Source of the DNA: RGIG8767 sp964531805
GTDB taxonomy: Bacteria > Bacillota > Clostridia > Lachnospirales > Lachnospiraceae
Reading direction: 5' to 3'
Length of the DNA: 23,954 nucleotides
NCBI GenBank assembly: GCA_964531805.1
Contig: CAZHGE010000042.1
Span: 1 to 23,954, forward strand
A program made the translations under genes and the position numbers. Positions 1 to 9,121 of this stretch are shown piece by piece. Position 1 is the stretch's first letter. Each line of letters begins with the position of its first letter. The notes beneath the pieces are model-generated. The model saw nothing but the letters and a program-made list of their open reading frames with translations. It did no database searches and was not told the DNA's origin.

Positions 1-1
1 C

Positions 2-514
2 AGAAATGCATTGAATACTGCGTCAGCACCGCCAAATCAGGTGATTATCGGACTGGCGTTGTTTTTGACGTTCTTTATTATGAATCCGGTAATCGAGGAG
101 ATTAAGACAGAGGCACTTGTACCTTTTGATGCGGGTGAGATTACACAGGAAGAAGCATTGGAACGTGCAATGGACCCTCTTCGCACTTTTATGTATCGTG
201 AGACGCAGACTAAGGACGTAGAAATGTTTATGGAAATCTCTGGTACCGAATGGACTGGAAACATTGATGATATCCCGAATGCTGTATTGATACCAAGTTT
301 TATTGTGAGTGAATTACGTACAGCCTTTATCATAGGTTTCCTGATTTATATACCGTTTATTGTGTTGGATATGGTTGTAGCATCGGCACTTATGAGTATG
401 GGTATGATGATGCTGCCGCCGACCACAATTTCCATGCCGTTTAAGATTCTGCTGTTTGTTTTGGCAGACGGATGGAACTTGATTATTGGGAATGTAGTAC
501 GAACGTTTTACTGA
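2..514 (+). CDS. fliP: FliP, flagellar type III export gate protein (5' partial)
   Basis: FliP forms, with FliQ and FliR, the export channel in the centre of the flagellar basal body membrane ring. The frame is open from the window edge, so the N-terminal part, including the signal sequence and first membrane helices, is missing and no start is assigned. The visible 171 codons match the C-terminal two-thirds of FliP: PPNQVIIGLALFLTFFIMNP near the beginning, then the periplasmic segment with EALERAMDPLRTFM, and two closing membrane helices containing SELRTAFIIGFLIYIPF and SMGMMMLPPTTISMPFK. The stop at 512-514 is followed by fliQ after 18 bases. fliO/fliZ, cheY and fliY would be expected upstream, outside the window. 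Identification is secure. Confidence 0.97.
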   Translation, partial: RNALNTASAPPNQVIIGLALFLTFFIMNPVIEEIKTEALVPFDAGEITQEEALERAMDPLRTFMYRETQTKDVEMFMEISGTEWTGNIDDIPNAVLIPSFIVSELRTAFIIGFLIYIPFIVLDMVVASALMSMGMMMLPPTTISMPFKILLFVLADGWNLIIGNVVRTFY

Positions 515-532
515 TAGTAAGGAGATGAGACT

Positions 533-802
533 GTGACAATAGATGATATAGTAGCAATTGCATCGGAAGCTTTGTATACCATATGTATTACAGCAGCACC
601 GGTTTTACTTGTCTCCTTAGTAGTGGGTTTAGTAATCAGTATTTTTCAAACGGTTACATCCATACAGGAGCAGACGCTGACATTTGTGCCAAAGATACTT
701 GCTATTTTTGTGGCACTTTTGATCTGTGGGCACTGGATGTTAAATAAAATGGTAGATTTTATGACAAGACTTTGGTCTGATTTTAATTTATATATAGGAT
801 AG
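533..802 (+). CDS. fliQ: FliQ, flagellar export gate protein
   Basis: FliQ is a small export-gate subunit that packs around FliP/FliR in the flagellar type III apparatus. The 89-residue length is the family norm and there are two hydrophobic helices (about residues 16-38 and 50-72). The loop between them has the family segment ISIFQTVTSIQEQTLTFVPK. The start is GTG, with AAGGAGA at 519-525 seven bases upstream. The gene lies between fliP and fliR; its stop TAG (800-802) is one base from the fliR ATG, so translation is probably coupled. Confidence 0.97.
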   Translation: MTIDDIVAIASEALYTICITAAPVLLVSLVVGLVISIFQTVTSIQEQTLTFVPKILAIFVALLICGHWMLNKMVDFMTRLWSDFNLYIG

Positions 803-803
803 T

Positions 804-1586
804 ATGTTGAATTTTTCTTTTTCGTTTACGGATTTAGAATATTTTCTGCTGATATTTGTGCGTATTTCCATGTTTATTTCGCTGGCTCCTTTTTTTAGTT
901 TACAGGGGGTAACCAGACAGGTAAAAGTAGGACTTTCTTTTTTTGTGTCATTATTGCTGTTTCCTACTTTGCAACCCTATGAGGCGTTGGAATACAATAC
1001 CATTTTGGGATATGCCTTTATTGTAGCAAAAGAGGCATTGACGGGGTTGTTTTTAGGGTTTTCTGTATCAATCTGTACCAGTATTATTAATTTTGCCGGA
1101 AGGATTATTGATATGGAAACGGGTCTTTCTATGGCAAACTTAATGGATCCGACCACAAAAGAAATGTCCAGTATTTCAGGTGTTTTTTATCAGCAAATTG
1201 TTACTTTGTTATTAATCATAACAGGTATGCACAGATATTTATTACAAGCATTGGCAGAAACTTTTATTCTGATTCCGATAAATGGTGCAGTATTTAATAT
1301 GGATGCCATTCTTTCATCCATGCTGACATTTTTAACGGATTATATTACGATAGGTTTTCGGATTTGTCTTCCTGTGTTTGCAGCAATGCTTCTTTTGAAT
1401 GCAGTTCTTGGTATTATGGCCAAGGTTTCACCGCAGATGAATATGTTTGCTGTAGGTATACAGTTAAAAGTAATGGTAGGATTATGTGTTTTATTTTTTA
1501 CAACGGGAATGCTGCCCGGAATGGCCGATTTTATTTATACGGAAATGAAGCGGATGATGGTTATGTTCGTGGAAAGCATGATGTAA
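804..1586 (+). CDS. fliR: FliR, flagellar export gate protein
   Basis: FliR is the single-copy subunit that completes the FliP5-FliQ4-FliR1 export gate. The 260 residues are almost entirely hydrophobic with about six membrane segments, as usual for FliR. Family features include the early FVRISMFISLAPFFS segment, RIIDMETGLSMANLMDP near residues 98-114, and a C-terminal helix ending in a basic/acidic tail. There is a one-base gap after fliQ. The last 223 bases overlap an open extension of the flhB frame, and the FliR stop (TAA, 1584-1586) coincides with the region where flhB must begin. In some clostridia FliR and FlhB are fused into one polypeptide; here they are in different frames. Confidence 0.96.
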   Translation: MLNFSFSFTDLEYFLLIFVRISMFISLAPFFSLQGVTRQVKVGLSFFVSLLLFPTLQPYEALEYNTILGYAFIVAKEALTGLFLGFSVSICTSIINFAGRIIDMETGLSMANLMDPTTKEMSSISGVFYQQIVTLLLIITGMHRYLLQALAETFILIPINGAVFNMDAILSSMLTFLTDYITIGFRICLPVFAAMLLLNAVLGIMAKVSPQMNMFAVGIQLKVMVGLCVLFFTTGMLPGMADFIYTEMKRMMVMFVESMM

Positions 1587-2722
1587 TAACTGTAGATAAG
1601 AAATATCGGTTTTTGTTGCCTTTAGACTTGCAGTTTTTCGCAAAAGAAGGAGAAGGCGGTGAAAAAACAGAAGAACCGACTTCTAAAAAGTTAGATGACG
1701 CAAGAAAAGAAGGACAGGTTGCAAAATCAAAAGAGATTGCAAATGGACTTGGTTTGTTATCTTTTTTTCTTGTTTTAAAATTCATGGCTGGTTATATGGG
1801 AACCAGTTTTATTGAGTGTTTTGCTTATTTTTATGCTGAAATACCGGAAACGGCAGAGTTGATTGCAAATCCGATTCCGGAAGCGGCAATGATGAGTATG
1901 CTAATCAATGCAATTATAGTTATGTTGAAACTGCTATTGCCAATATTATTAGTTGGTTTTGTAGTGGCATTTGTAAGTGATTATATTCAGGTAAAGTGGA
2001 AGCCCACATCTAAGCCTTTAATGCCGAAGTTTTCGAAAATGAATCCCATAAATGGCTTTAAGAAAATTTTTTCTGCTAACTCCATTGTGGAATTGATTAA
2101 ATCCATTGCCAAGATTGGTCTAATTGCTTATGTAGTATATTCTTATTTAAAAGACAAAACCAATCAGTTGTTTTTGTTATACGATATTCATTTAATGCAG
2201 GCTATTATTTTAATAGGAGAACTTGTAATTGATTTAGGTATTCGTATATCAATTGTTTATATGATTATTGCTGCAGCAGATTTTGCATATCAGAAGTGGA
2301 AGTTCCATCAGGATATGAAAATGACCAAGCAGGAAGTAAAAGAAGAATATAAGAATCAGGAAGGTAATCCTGAGATTAAAGGTAAAATCCGTTCCAAGAT
2401 GAGGGAAGCATCTCAAAGACGTATGATGCAGTCACTCCCAGAGGCGGATGTCGTTATTACCAACCCGACTCATTATGCGGTTGCAATCAAATATGACCCG
2501 GACACTTCACCGGCACCGATAGTAATTGCAAAGGGAGAAGATTATCTTGCACAGAAGATTAAAGAAGTTGCAAGGGAACATCAGGTTGAGATTGTGGAAA
2601 ATAAACCATTGGCACGTATGTTGTATGCTAATGTAGAAATAGGAGCGGAAATTCCGCCGGAATTATATCAGGCAGTCGCCGAGGTTCTTGCCTTTGTATA
2701 TCATATTAAAGGTAAAATTTAG
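1586..2722 (+). CDS. flhB: FlhB, export gate substrate-specificity switch protein
   Basis: FlhB controls the switch from rod/hook to filament export through autocleavage at an NPTH motif. That motif is intact, about residues 293-296 (codons from 2462). Four membrane helices precede a basic cytoplasmic domain. The family N-terminal segment LQFFAKEG, followed by GGEKTEEPTSKKLDDARKEG, begins near 1628. No ATG or GTG lies where homologues start: the frame stays open back to 1364, but that part is a shadow of fliR and does not look like FlhB. The best-fitting start is ATA at 1586, overlapping the fliR stop by one base with GGAAAG nine bases upstream, giving 378 residues. TTG at 1613 (369 residues) is the alternative. 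The function is certain; the start is not. Confidence 0.93.
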   Translation: MTVDKKYRFLLPLDLQFFAKEGEGGEKTEEPTSKKLDDARKEGQVAKSKEIANGLGLLSFFLVLKFMAGYMGTSFIECFAYFYAEIPETAELIANPIPEAAMMSMLINAIIVMLKLLLPILLVGFVVAFVSDYIQVKWKPTSKPLMPKFSKMNPINGFKKIFSANSIVELIKSIAKIGLIAYVVYSYLKDKTNQLFLLYDIHLMQAIILIGELVIDLGIRISIVYMIIAAADFAYQKWKFHQDMKMTKQEVKEEYKNQEGNPEIKGKIRSKMREASQRRMMQSLPEADVVITNPTHYAVAIKYDPDTSPAPIVIAKGEDYLAQKIKEVAREHQVEIVENKPLARMLYANVEIGAEIPPELYQAVAEVLAFVYHIKGKI

Positions 2723-2757
2723 ACAAAAGAGAAATTTGACAGGAAGGAGGTAATTAA

Positions 2758-4797
2758 ATGAAATTCAAACAGGCAGATGTCTTTGTGGCAGTTTATATTT
2801 TATCTGCGTTTGTAATGTTTATCATTAATATACCTTCCTGGTTGTTGGATATATTATTGGCATTTAACATTGCCACAGCATTTACAATTTTATTCAGCAC
2901 CATGTTTGTAAAAGAAGTACTGGATATGTCTTTTTATCCAACGGTACTCTTATTTACCACAGTATTTCGTATTGCATTGAACGTATCATCTACCAAATTG
3001 ATTTTAAATACCGGTGATCCAGGTAACGTTGTTGCTACTTTCGGTGAATATGTTGGTGGTGGTAATCTTGTTGTTGGTACCATTATCTTTATCATTCTGA
3101 TATTGGTTCAGTTTATGGTAATCAACAAAGGTTCTGAACGTGTTGCAGAAGTAACAGCACGATTTACATTGGATGCTATGCCTGGTAAGCAGATGGCAAT
3201 TGATGCGGACTTAAATACAGGTGCGATTACAGATAAAGAAGCAAGGGAACGAAGAGACAAGATTCAGCAGGAAGCCAGTTTCTTTGGTTCCATGGATGGT
3301 GCGGTTAAGTTCGTAAAAGGAGATGCTGTTGCAGGTCTTATTATTACGGTAATCAACGTAGTCGGTGGTATTGCCATGGGTGTATTGTACCGTGATATGG
3401 AAGTTGCAGAAGCCCTTGAAAAATTTGTTATCCTGACCATTGGTGATGGTCTGGTATCACAGATTCCGTCGTTGTTAATTTCTTTGTCTACTGGTATTTT
3501 GGTAACAAAAGGTTCTAAAGATGCTGATTTTAGTAATGTTTTAATTAAGCAGCTCTTTGGTATGCCAAAGGTTTTATATATGGTAGGTGCCACCATATCC
3601 ATTCTTGGTCTTGTAACACCGCTTAACCCGATTATTTTCGTAGGAATCGGTGTATTATTTATCATTGGCGGAAGAATGGTGGAAAGTACTATTGAGACTG
3701 CTAAGATTGAAAGTGAAGTCAGTGAAGATGAAGTGGCTGCGGAAGAAATTCGTCAGCCGGAGAATGTAACTTCTCTTTTACAGGTGGATCCAATCGAATT
3801 GGAATTTGGTTATGGTATCATCCCTCTTGCAGATGTGAATCAGGGTGGTGACTTATTAGACCGAGTCGTTATGATTCGTCGTCAGATTGCATTAGAACTT
3901 GGTACGGTCGTGCCGATTATTCGTTTGCGCGATAACATTCAGCTCAATCCTAACCAGTATATCATCAAGATTAAAGGGATTCAGGTTAGTGAAGGTGAGA
4001 TATTATTTGATCACTATATGGCAATGAATCCGGGATATGTAGAGGAAGAGATTACCGGTATTCCAACTTTTGAACCGTCCTTCCATCTGCCGGCAATCTG
4101 GATTACAGAGGGACAGAGAGAACGCGCGGAAAGCATGGGATATACCGTTGTAGATCCGCCATCTATTATTGCGACTCATTTAACAGAGATTATCAGAGAA
4201 CATATTTCTGAATTGCTGACAAGACAAGATGTACAGAATTTGGTAAACAATTTAAAAGAAGCCAATCCTGCGCTTGTGGATGAATTGGTACCGAAGTTAT
4301 TGGGACTTGGTGATATTCAGAAGGTATTACAGAATTTGTTAAAAGAAGGTGTTTCGATTAGAGATCTTCTTACTATTTTCGAAACTCTTGCAGATTATGC
4401 AGCATCTACAAGAGATACGGATATTTTGACAGAATATGTAAGACAGGGATTAAAGCGTGCCATATCCAACCGCTTCTTCCCACCGAATGAAACAACTAGT
4501 GTAGTTACATTGGATCCTAAATTAGAACAGACCATTATGGCTGCTGTAAAACAGACAGAACAGGGAGCTTATCTGAACCTGGATCCGGATAAAACAAAAG
4601 CGATTATGAAGAGTGTGGAACAGGAGACTAAGAAACTGGAAGATATGGGGAAAGCCCCTGTTATCCTTACTTCACCAATCGTACGTATTTATTTCAAACG
4701 TTTAACAGAAGATTATTATAGGGATTTGATTGTTATTTCTTATAATGAAATTGAATCCAGTGTAGAATTACAATCTGTTGGGATGGTAACAGCATGA
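2758..4797 (+). CDS. flhA: FlhA, flagellar export gate ring protein
   Basis: FlhA forms the nonameric ring of the export gate and docks chaperone-substrate complexes through its large cytoplasmic domain. The 679 residues are close to the family norm. Residues 1-310 carry about eight membrane helices, with the signature cytoplasmic loop ARFTLDAMPGKQMAIDADLN near residues 138-157, the conserved FHIPEP-family motif that includes the Asp implicated in proton-driven export. The C-terminal half (about 340-679) is the soluble domain. An ideal ribosome binding site (AAGGAGG, 2744-2750) sits seven bases before ATG. The stop overlaps the flhF start in an ATGA arrangement, indicating coupling. Confidence 0.98.
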   Translation: MKFKQADVFVAVYILSAFVMFIINIPSWLLDILLAFNIATAFTILFSTMFVKEVLDMSFYPTVLLFTTVFRIALNVSSTKLILNTGDPGNVVATFGEYVGGGNLVVGTIIFIILILVQFMVINKGSERVAEVTARFTLDAMPGKQMAIDADLNTGAITDKEARERRDKIQQEASFFGSMDGAVKFVKGDAVAGLIITVINVVGGIAMGVLYRDMEVAEALEKFVILTIGDGLVSQIPSLLISLSTGILVTKGSKDADFSNVLIKQLFGMPKVLYMVGATISILGLVTPLNPIIFVGIGVLFIIGGRMVESTIETAKIESEVSEDEVAAEEIRQPENVTSLLQVDPIELEFGYGIIPLADVNQGGDLLDRVVMIRRQIALELGTVVPIIRLRDNIQLNPNQYIIKIKGIQVSEGEILFDHYMAMNPGYVEEEITGIPTFEPSFHLPAIWITEGQRERAESMGYTVVDPPSIIATHLTEIIREHISELLTRQDVQNLVNNLKEANPALVDELVPKLLGLGDIQKVLQNLLKEGVSIRDLLTIFETLADYAASTRDTDILTEYVRQGLKRAISNRFFPPNETTSVVTLDPKLEQTIMAAVKQTEQGAYLNLDPDKTKAIMKSVEQETKKLEDMGKAPVILTSPIVRIYFKRLTEDYYRDLIVISYNEIESSVELQSVGMVTA

Positions 4798-6095
4798 TAA
4801 TTAAGAGATTTCAAGCAAAAACAGAAAATGAAGCAGTGGAAATGGCAAAAAAGGAGTTGGGTCCTAATGTTGTCATAATGAACGTAAAAAACATTAAGAA
4901 AAAGGGATTATTTGGTTTCCTTAAGGGAAATATGGTAGAAGTGACTGTGGCATTGGAAGAAGAACGCGAAAGACAGGCACCTATCCGGACATCTTCGATT
5001 ACCCGTCCAGAAGGGAATGGAGCAGTTTCACAGCCTGTTAAAACACAGGAACCTTCTATGGTGGACGCAGCGGCTTCTATACCGGCCTCTTCTCTAACGG
5101 CATTGGAACAGCTTGCTAAAATGCAGGAAAAGAGTATCCAGGATCAGGAACAACAGCGCAAGAGTGATAATATGGGCAGTTTTTTAGAAGAAAGACTGGA
5201 TAATCTGGAAAATCTGTTAAAACAACAGTTGGATAACAACGAAGCAGATAAGAATAAAGAAACCAAAAGTGAAGTAGTGGAAGAAGAGCAGAGTGAACAG
5301 ATGAAGTTCATGAAGCTTTTATACAATACGATGATCGATAACGAGGTGCATGAAAAGTATGCCAATCAGATTATCGAAGAAGTGGAAAAGAACAATAATC
5401 CGAATATGCCGTTTGATTACTGTCTGACAAATGTTTATCAGAAAATGATATTAAAGTTTGGACAGACAAAAGAAATCCAGCCGGCAGCAAAGGGACCGAA
5501 GATTGTCTTTTTTGTAGGACCTACAGGAGTGGGAAAAACAACAACGATTGCCAAAATTGCTTCTAAGTTCTGCATAGAAGAGAAAAAAAAGGTGGCGTTG
5601 CTTACTGCGGATACCTATCGAATTGCAGCGGCAGAACAGCTTCGTACATATGCTAATATTTTAGAAGTACCGTTCCGTATTGTATACAGTGCACAGGAAA
5701 TGGAACAATATTATCAGGAATTTAACGGCTTTGATTTCATTTTAATTGATACAGCGGGGCATTCCCACTTGAATGAAGAGCAGAGGATCAACAGCAATGT
5801 AATGCTCCATTCTTTAGATGAAATAGCAGAAACAGAAGTGTATTTAGTAATCAGTGCGACAACAAAATACAGGGATTTGATTAGTATAGCAGACATTTAT
5901 AAAGAAATGGCAGAGTACGCACTTATCTTTACTAAATTAGATGAGACTACCTGTTATGGCAATTTGTTGAATTTACGATTATATACGGGTGCGGAATTGT
6001 CCTATGTAACATGCGGACAGAACGTACCAGAAGATATTGACAAGTTTAATCCACAGAAAACCGTAAAACAGATTTTAGGTGGAAAGCAGGCATAG
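4794..6095 (+). CDS. flhF: FlhF, SRP-type GTPase for flagellar placement
   Basis: FlhF is a signal-recognition-particle-family GTPase that recruits early basal-body components and sets flagellar position, working with FlhG. Residues 1-60 form the B domain (IIKRFQAKTENEAVEMAKKE). An acidic, Gln/Glu-rich low-complexity stretch follows (about 60-160), and the NG GTPase domain takes the rest. The P-loop GPTGVGKTTT spans residues 242-251, the G3 region reads DTAGHSH with His323 where SRP GTPases usually have Arg (DTAGR), and G4 is TKLDE. The 433-residue length exceeds B. subtilis FlhF because of the linker. The start overlaps the flhA stop by four bases; flhG follows after eight bases. Confidence 0.96.
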   Translation: MIIKRFQAKTENEAVEMAKKELGPNVVIMNVKNIKKKGLFGFLKGNMVEVTVALEEERERQAPIRTSSITRPEGNGAVSQPVKTQEPSMVDAAASIPASSLTALEQLAKMQEKSIQDQEQQRKSDNMGSFLEERLDNLENLLKQQLDNNEADKNKETKSEVVEEEQSEQMKFMKLLYNTMIDNEVHEKYANQIIEEVEKNNNPNMPFDYCLTNVYQKMILKFGQTKEIQPAAKGPKIVFFVGPTGVGKTTTIAKIASKFCIEEKKKVALLTADTYRIAAAEQLRTYANILEVPFRIVYSAQEMEQYYQEFNGFDFILIDTAGHSHLNEEQRINSNVMLHSLDEIAETEVYLVISATTKYRDLISIADIYKEMAEYALIFTKLDETTCYGNLLNLRLYTGAELSYVTCGQNVPEDIDKFNPQKTVKQILGGKQA

Positions 6096-6103
6096 GGGAA
6101 TAT

Positions 6104-6979
6104 ATGGATCAAGCAGAACGTTTACGAAATATAATAAAAGCAAATATGGCACCACAGAGACCTCTTGCTCGAGTTATGGCAGTAACAAGCGGTAAGGGCG
6201 GTGTAGGTAAGTCTAATACGGCAATTAATTTGGCTATCTGGATGCGTAAGATGGGACAGAGAGTCATTATTTTGGATGCAGATTTTGGGCTGGCTAATAT
6301 TGAGATTATGTTTGGTACTGTACCAAAGCATAATTTATGCGATTTGATTTATCATGGTAAGAATATTAAGGATATTATTACCTGGGGACCTGGTGAGATT
6401 GGGTTTATTTCAGGTGGTTCCGGTATTGCCGGATTGTCCAATTTAAGCCGTGATTACCTGATTTACATTATTCAGAATCTGGCACAGTTGGATGAGATTG
6501 CAGATGTAATTATTGTCGATACTGGTGCGGGTATTTCAGAAGCTGTATTGGAATTTTTAGTAGCTAGTGGGGAAATTTTACTGGTTACGACTCCGGAACC
6601 TACTTCCATTACAGATTCGTATTCTCTTTTAAAAGCATTGGCAAGACATCCGCGTTATTCCAAGGAAGAAACGAAGATTAAGGTAATTGCAAACCGCGTG
6701 GAAGAATTAGAAGATGGAGATGCACTGTTTAATAAGCTAAATGTGGTAGTAGAACGATATTTAGATATTCCGCTCACCTATCTTGGGGCGGTTCCTAAGG
6801 ATGATAAATTATCAGATGCCGTGATGCAGCAGATGCCTGTAGCATTACAGAATCCAAATGCAAAGAGTGCAAGGGCATTTGAAAGTATGGCGGCACAACT
6901 GATGAACATAGAATTAAACAGAGACATCAAGAAGAGAGGAATGGCGGCATTTTTCTCACACTTGATGGCTAAAAAATAG
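6104..6979 (+). CDS. flhG: FlhG, MinD/ParA-family ATPase controlling flagellar number
   Basis: FlhG (YlxH in Bacillus) is a MinD-like ATPase that stimulates FlhF GTPase activity and limits or patterns flagellar basal bodies. The first residues MDQAERLRNIIK are the activation helix (DQAxxLR) that contacts FlhF. The deviant Walker A motif SGKGGVGKSN is at residues 29-38, followed by VIILDADFGLANIEIMFG (switch I region) and VIIVDTGAG (Walker B). The basic C-terminal tail (about 272-291) resembles the membrane-targeting region of the family. The 291 residues are the normal length. The start has AGGGGAA just upstream, and the gene sits directly behind flhF as in most fla/che operons. Confidence 0.96.
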   Translation: MDQAERLRNIIKANMAPQRPLARVMAVTSGKGGVGKSNTAINLAIWMRKMGQRVIILDADFGLANIEIMFGTVPKHNLCDLIYHGKNIKDIITWGPGEIGFISGGSGIAGLSNLSRDYLIYIIQNLAQLDEIADVIIVDTGAGISEAVLEFLVASGEILLVTTPEPTSITDSYSLLKALARHPRYSKEETKIKVIANRVEELEDGDALFNKLNVVVERYLDIPLTYLGAVPKDDKLSDAVMQQMPVALQNPNAKSARAFESMAAQLMNIELNRDIKKRGMAAFFSHLMAKK

Positions 6980-6997
6980 TGATGGGAAGTGAAGAAC

Positions 6998-7729
6998 ATG
7001 CTGAGTGAGTATATTAAACTCGGGCAGCGCATTGAATTACAAGCTGTGACGAGAGTAAAACTGAATGAAGAAGCACCGGTTCATAAAGTATACTCATCGA
7101 AAGTGTACGATATTCTATCAGATGAACGAATGGAAATTACCATGCCGGTAGAGCAGGGAAAACTGATTCTTTTGTCCGTGGATACAGAATATGAGATGTT
7201 CTTTTATGGAGAACATGGACCATATGAATGTGTGGCAAGGATTGTAGACCGCTATAAAAGCAACAATGTTTATATCTTGGTCATGGAACTTACTACAAAC
7301 CTGAAAAAATATCAAAGACGGGAATTTTACAGACATACCTGTGCAATGGATATTGAAACAAGACTACTTTCAGAGGAAGAACTGGAGGCAGTTGAACGAC
7401 ATGAAGAAGATGTCATAGCACCAGGTTCTTTTGATAAGAGTATTTTGGTAGATATCAGCGGAGGCGGGTTGCGTTTTGTAACGCTTCATAAATATGACAA
7501 AGATGGTATTGTTTTATGCAAGTTTAAACTTTGGCAGAAAGATACCCTGAAAGAATATGAGATTTTATGCTGGGTTTTAGATGTAAAAAAAGTGGAAAAG
7601 CGAGCTGGATATTATGAACACCGTGTTCAGTATGTTAATATTCCGAAGCCGGTAAGAGAAGAAATTATTCGTTATATTTTTGAAGAAGAACGTAAAAACC
7701 AGAAAGTTAAAAAGGATTTAAATATATGA
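6998..7729 (+). CDS. PilZ/YcgR-like c-di-GMP-responsive flagellar brake protein
   Basis: This protein is predicted to bind cyclic di-GMP and slow or alter flagellar motor function, as YcgR/DgrA-type proteins do. It has an N-terminal YcgR_N-like beta domain (about residues 1-100) and a C-terminal PilZ domain. Both PilZ ligand motifs are intact: QRREFYR with Arg107, Arg108 and Arg112, and DISGGG from Asp152. I chose ATG at 6998 (243 residues) because GGGAAG lies eight bases upstream; GTG at 6989 would add three residues but has a poor ribosome-site spacing. The stop overlaps the cheB start by four bases. Its place between flhG and cheB links second-messenger control to the motor and chemotaxis genes. 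Confidence 0.92.
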   Translation: MLSEYIKLGQRIELQAVTRVKLNEEAPVHKVYSSKVYDILSDERMEITMPVEQGKLILLSVDTEYEMFFYGEHGPYECVARIVDRYKSNNVYILVMELTTNLKKYQRREFYRHTCAMDIETRLLSEEELEAVERHEEDVIAPGSFDKSILVDISGGGLRFVTLHKYDKDGIVLCKFKLWQKDTLKEYEILCWVLDVKKVEKRAGYYEHRVQYVNIPKPVREEIIRYIFEEERKNQKVKKDLNI

Positions 7730-8796
7730 AAAAAATTCTAGTTGTTGATGACTCTGCACTCATGAGAAGGGTATTGTGTGATATAATCAATGCAGATGAT
7801 AGATTCGAGGTAGTGGATGAAGCCAATAATGGTGAGGCTGCGCTTAATCTCTTATTAGAAAAAACATACGATGCAGTGGTTTTAGACGTAAATATGCCTA
7901 AGATGGATGGCATTGAACTATTAAGAGAATTGAAGAAACGCGGACTTCGTCCTCATATTTTAATGGCGAGTACTGTTACGACCCAGGGTGCCCAGATTAC
8001 TATGGATGCACTGGAATTGGGAGCGTTGGATTTCATTCACAAGCCGGATTGGGCATACCGTTGCAAGGATGATACTTTTATCCAGAATTTTTTAACTCTC
8101 CTGGATGCCGTATGCAACGCTAAAATCGTAGAGACTAGTGATAAGGCGAAGCGTGAAGCGGAAAAGGCAACCCATACCATTGAAAAACTGGTTCGGAAGA
8201 GTTCACAGAAGATTACGGGAAAGAGAATTATTGCACTGGCTTGTTCCACTGGCGGACCTAGAGCACTTCAGAGTGTGATTCCTAATCTTCCGCAGGATAT
8301 GAAAGCTCCGATGGTATTGGTACAACATATGCCGGTTGGGTTTACGGAATCGCTTGCAGCCAGACTGAACCATTTAAGTAAGGTTACAGTAGTAGAGGCT
8401 TCCGAGGGAGAAGTTTTAAAAGATGGTTGTGTTTATATTGCCAGAAGCGGCGCTCATATGAATCTGGTAAAAAAAGGATCCGATACAGTGGTTCATTATT
8501 CAGATGAACCATCAAGAGAAGGGGTTAAGCCTTGTGCTAACTATATGTATGAATCCTTAGTGAACAGTGATTATGACGAAGTGGTATGTGTGGTATTGAC
8601 CGGTATGGGTGCAGATGGAATGGAAGGAATCGCTCATCTGAAAGAAAAGAAAAAAACATTTGTCATTACACAGGACGAGGAAAGCTGTGTTGTATATGGA
8701 ATGCCAAAAAGTGTTGTCAAAGCAGGCTTATCGGATGAGACAGTTGCGCTTTCCATGATTGCACAGGAAATAATTTTACACGTGGGGGTAAAGTGA
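7726..8796 (+). CDS. cheB: CheB, chemoreceptor glutamate methylesterase/deamidase
   Basis: CheB removes methyl groups from chemoreceptor glutamates and is activated by phosphotransfer from CheA. The receiver domain (residues 1-120) has the acidic pair Asp8-Asp9, the phospho-acceptor Asp54 in VVLDVNMPKMDG, and Lys in FIHKPD. A linker of about 40 residues leads to the methylesterase domain with the catalytic triad Ser174 (ACSTGGPRA), His201 (VLVQHMPVGF) and Asp297 (TGMGADGMEG). The 356 residues are of normal length. The start overlaps the PilZ gene (ATGA), and the stop is one base before the cheA ATG. No cheR methyltransferase is in the window, so it must lie elsewhere. Confidence 0.97.
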   Translation: MKKILVVDDSALMRRVLCDIINADDRFEVVDEANNGEAALNLLLEKTYDAVVLDVNMPKMDGIELLRELKKRGLRPHILMASTVTTQGAQITMDALELGALDFIHKPDWAYRCKDDTFIQNFLTLLDAVCNAKIVETSDKAKREAEKATHTIEKLVRKSSQKITGKRIIALACSTGGPRALQSVIPNLPQDMKAPMVLVQHMPVGFTESLAARLNHLSKVTVVEASEGEVLKDGCVYIARSGAHMNLVKKGSDTVVHYSDEPSREGVKPCANYMYESLVNSDYDEVVCVVLTGMGADGMEGIAHLKEKKKTFVITQDEESCVVYGMPKSVVKAGLSDETVALSMIAQEIILHVGVK

Positions 8797-8797
8797 T

Positions 8798-9121
8798 ATG
8801 GATGTTAGCCAGTATTTAGAGATTTTCATTGATGAAACAAAAGAACACCTTCAGAGTTTGAATACATCAATTCTGGAGTTGGAACAGGATCCGGAAAGCA
8901 TGGATACAGTAAATGAGATTTTCCGTGCAGCCCATTCATTAAAAGGTATGGCTGGTACTATGGATGTTAGCCAGTATTTAGAGATTTTCATTGATGAAAC
9001 AAAAGAACACCTTCAGAGTTTGAATACATCAATTCTGGAGTTGGAACAGGATCCGGAAAGCATGGATACAGTAAATGAGATTTTCCGTGCAGCCCATTCA
9101 TTAAAAGGTATGGCTGGTACT
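8798..9121 (+). repeat. Exact 162-bp in-frame tandem duplication within cheA
   Basis: Bases 8798-8959 and 8960-9121 are identical, with no substitutions. The five-base string TATGG occurs at 8797-8801, 8959-8963 and 9121-9125, that is, at the outer edges and the junction. This is the expected footprint of duplication between short direct repeats in an ancestral single-copy gene. Because 162 is divisible by three, the reading frame is kept. Complete identity means the event is recent, that it is maintained by recombination, or that it is an assembly error. Confidence 0.98.

Noticed and set aside
1364..1585. Long upstream extension of the flhB reading frame
   Set aside because: The sequence is cysteine-rich and unlike FlhB, lies wholly within fliR in another frame, and FliR itself is well conserved; it is treated as a shadow, apart from the frameshift question raised for flhB.
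3264..3665. 133-codon minus-strand open frame inside flhA
   Set aside because: It is antisense to a strongly conserved gene, has no ribosome binding site or recognisable domain, and arises from the codon bias of flhA.
8948..8960. Internal cheA start at Met51 or Met55 giving a separate short form
   Set aside because: The only purine-rich site (AAAAGG, 8941-8946) is one base or thirteen bases from the two ATGs, so efficient internal initiation is not supported; mentioned but not annotated.
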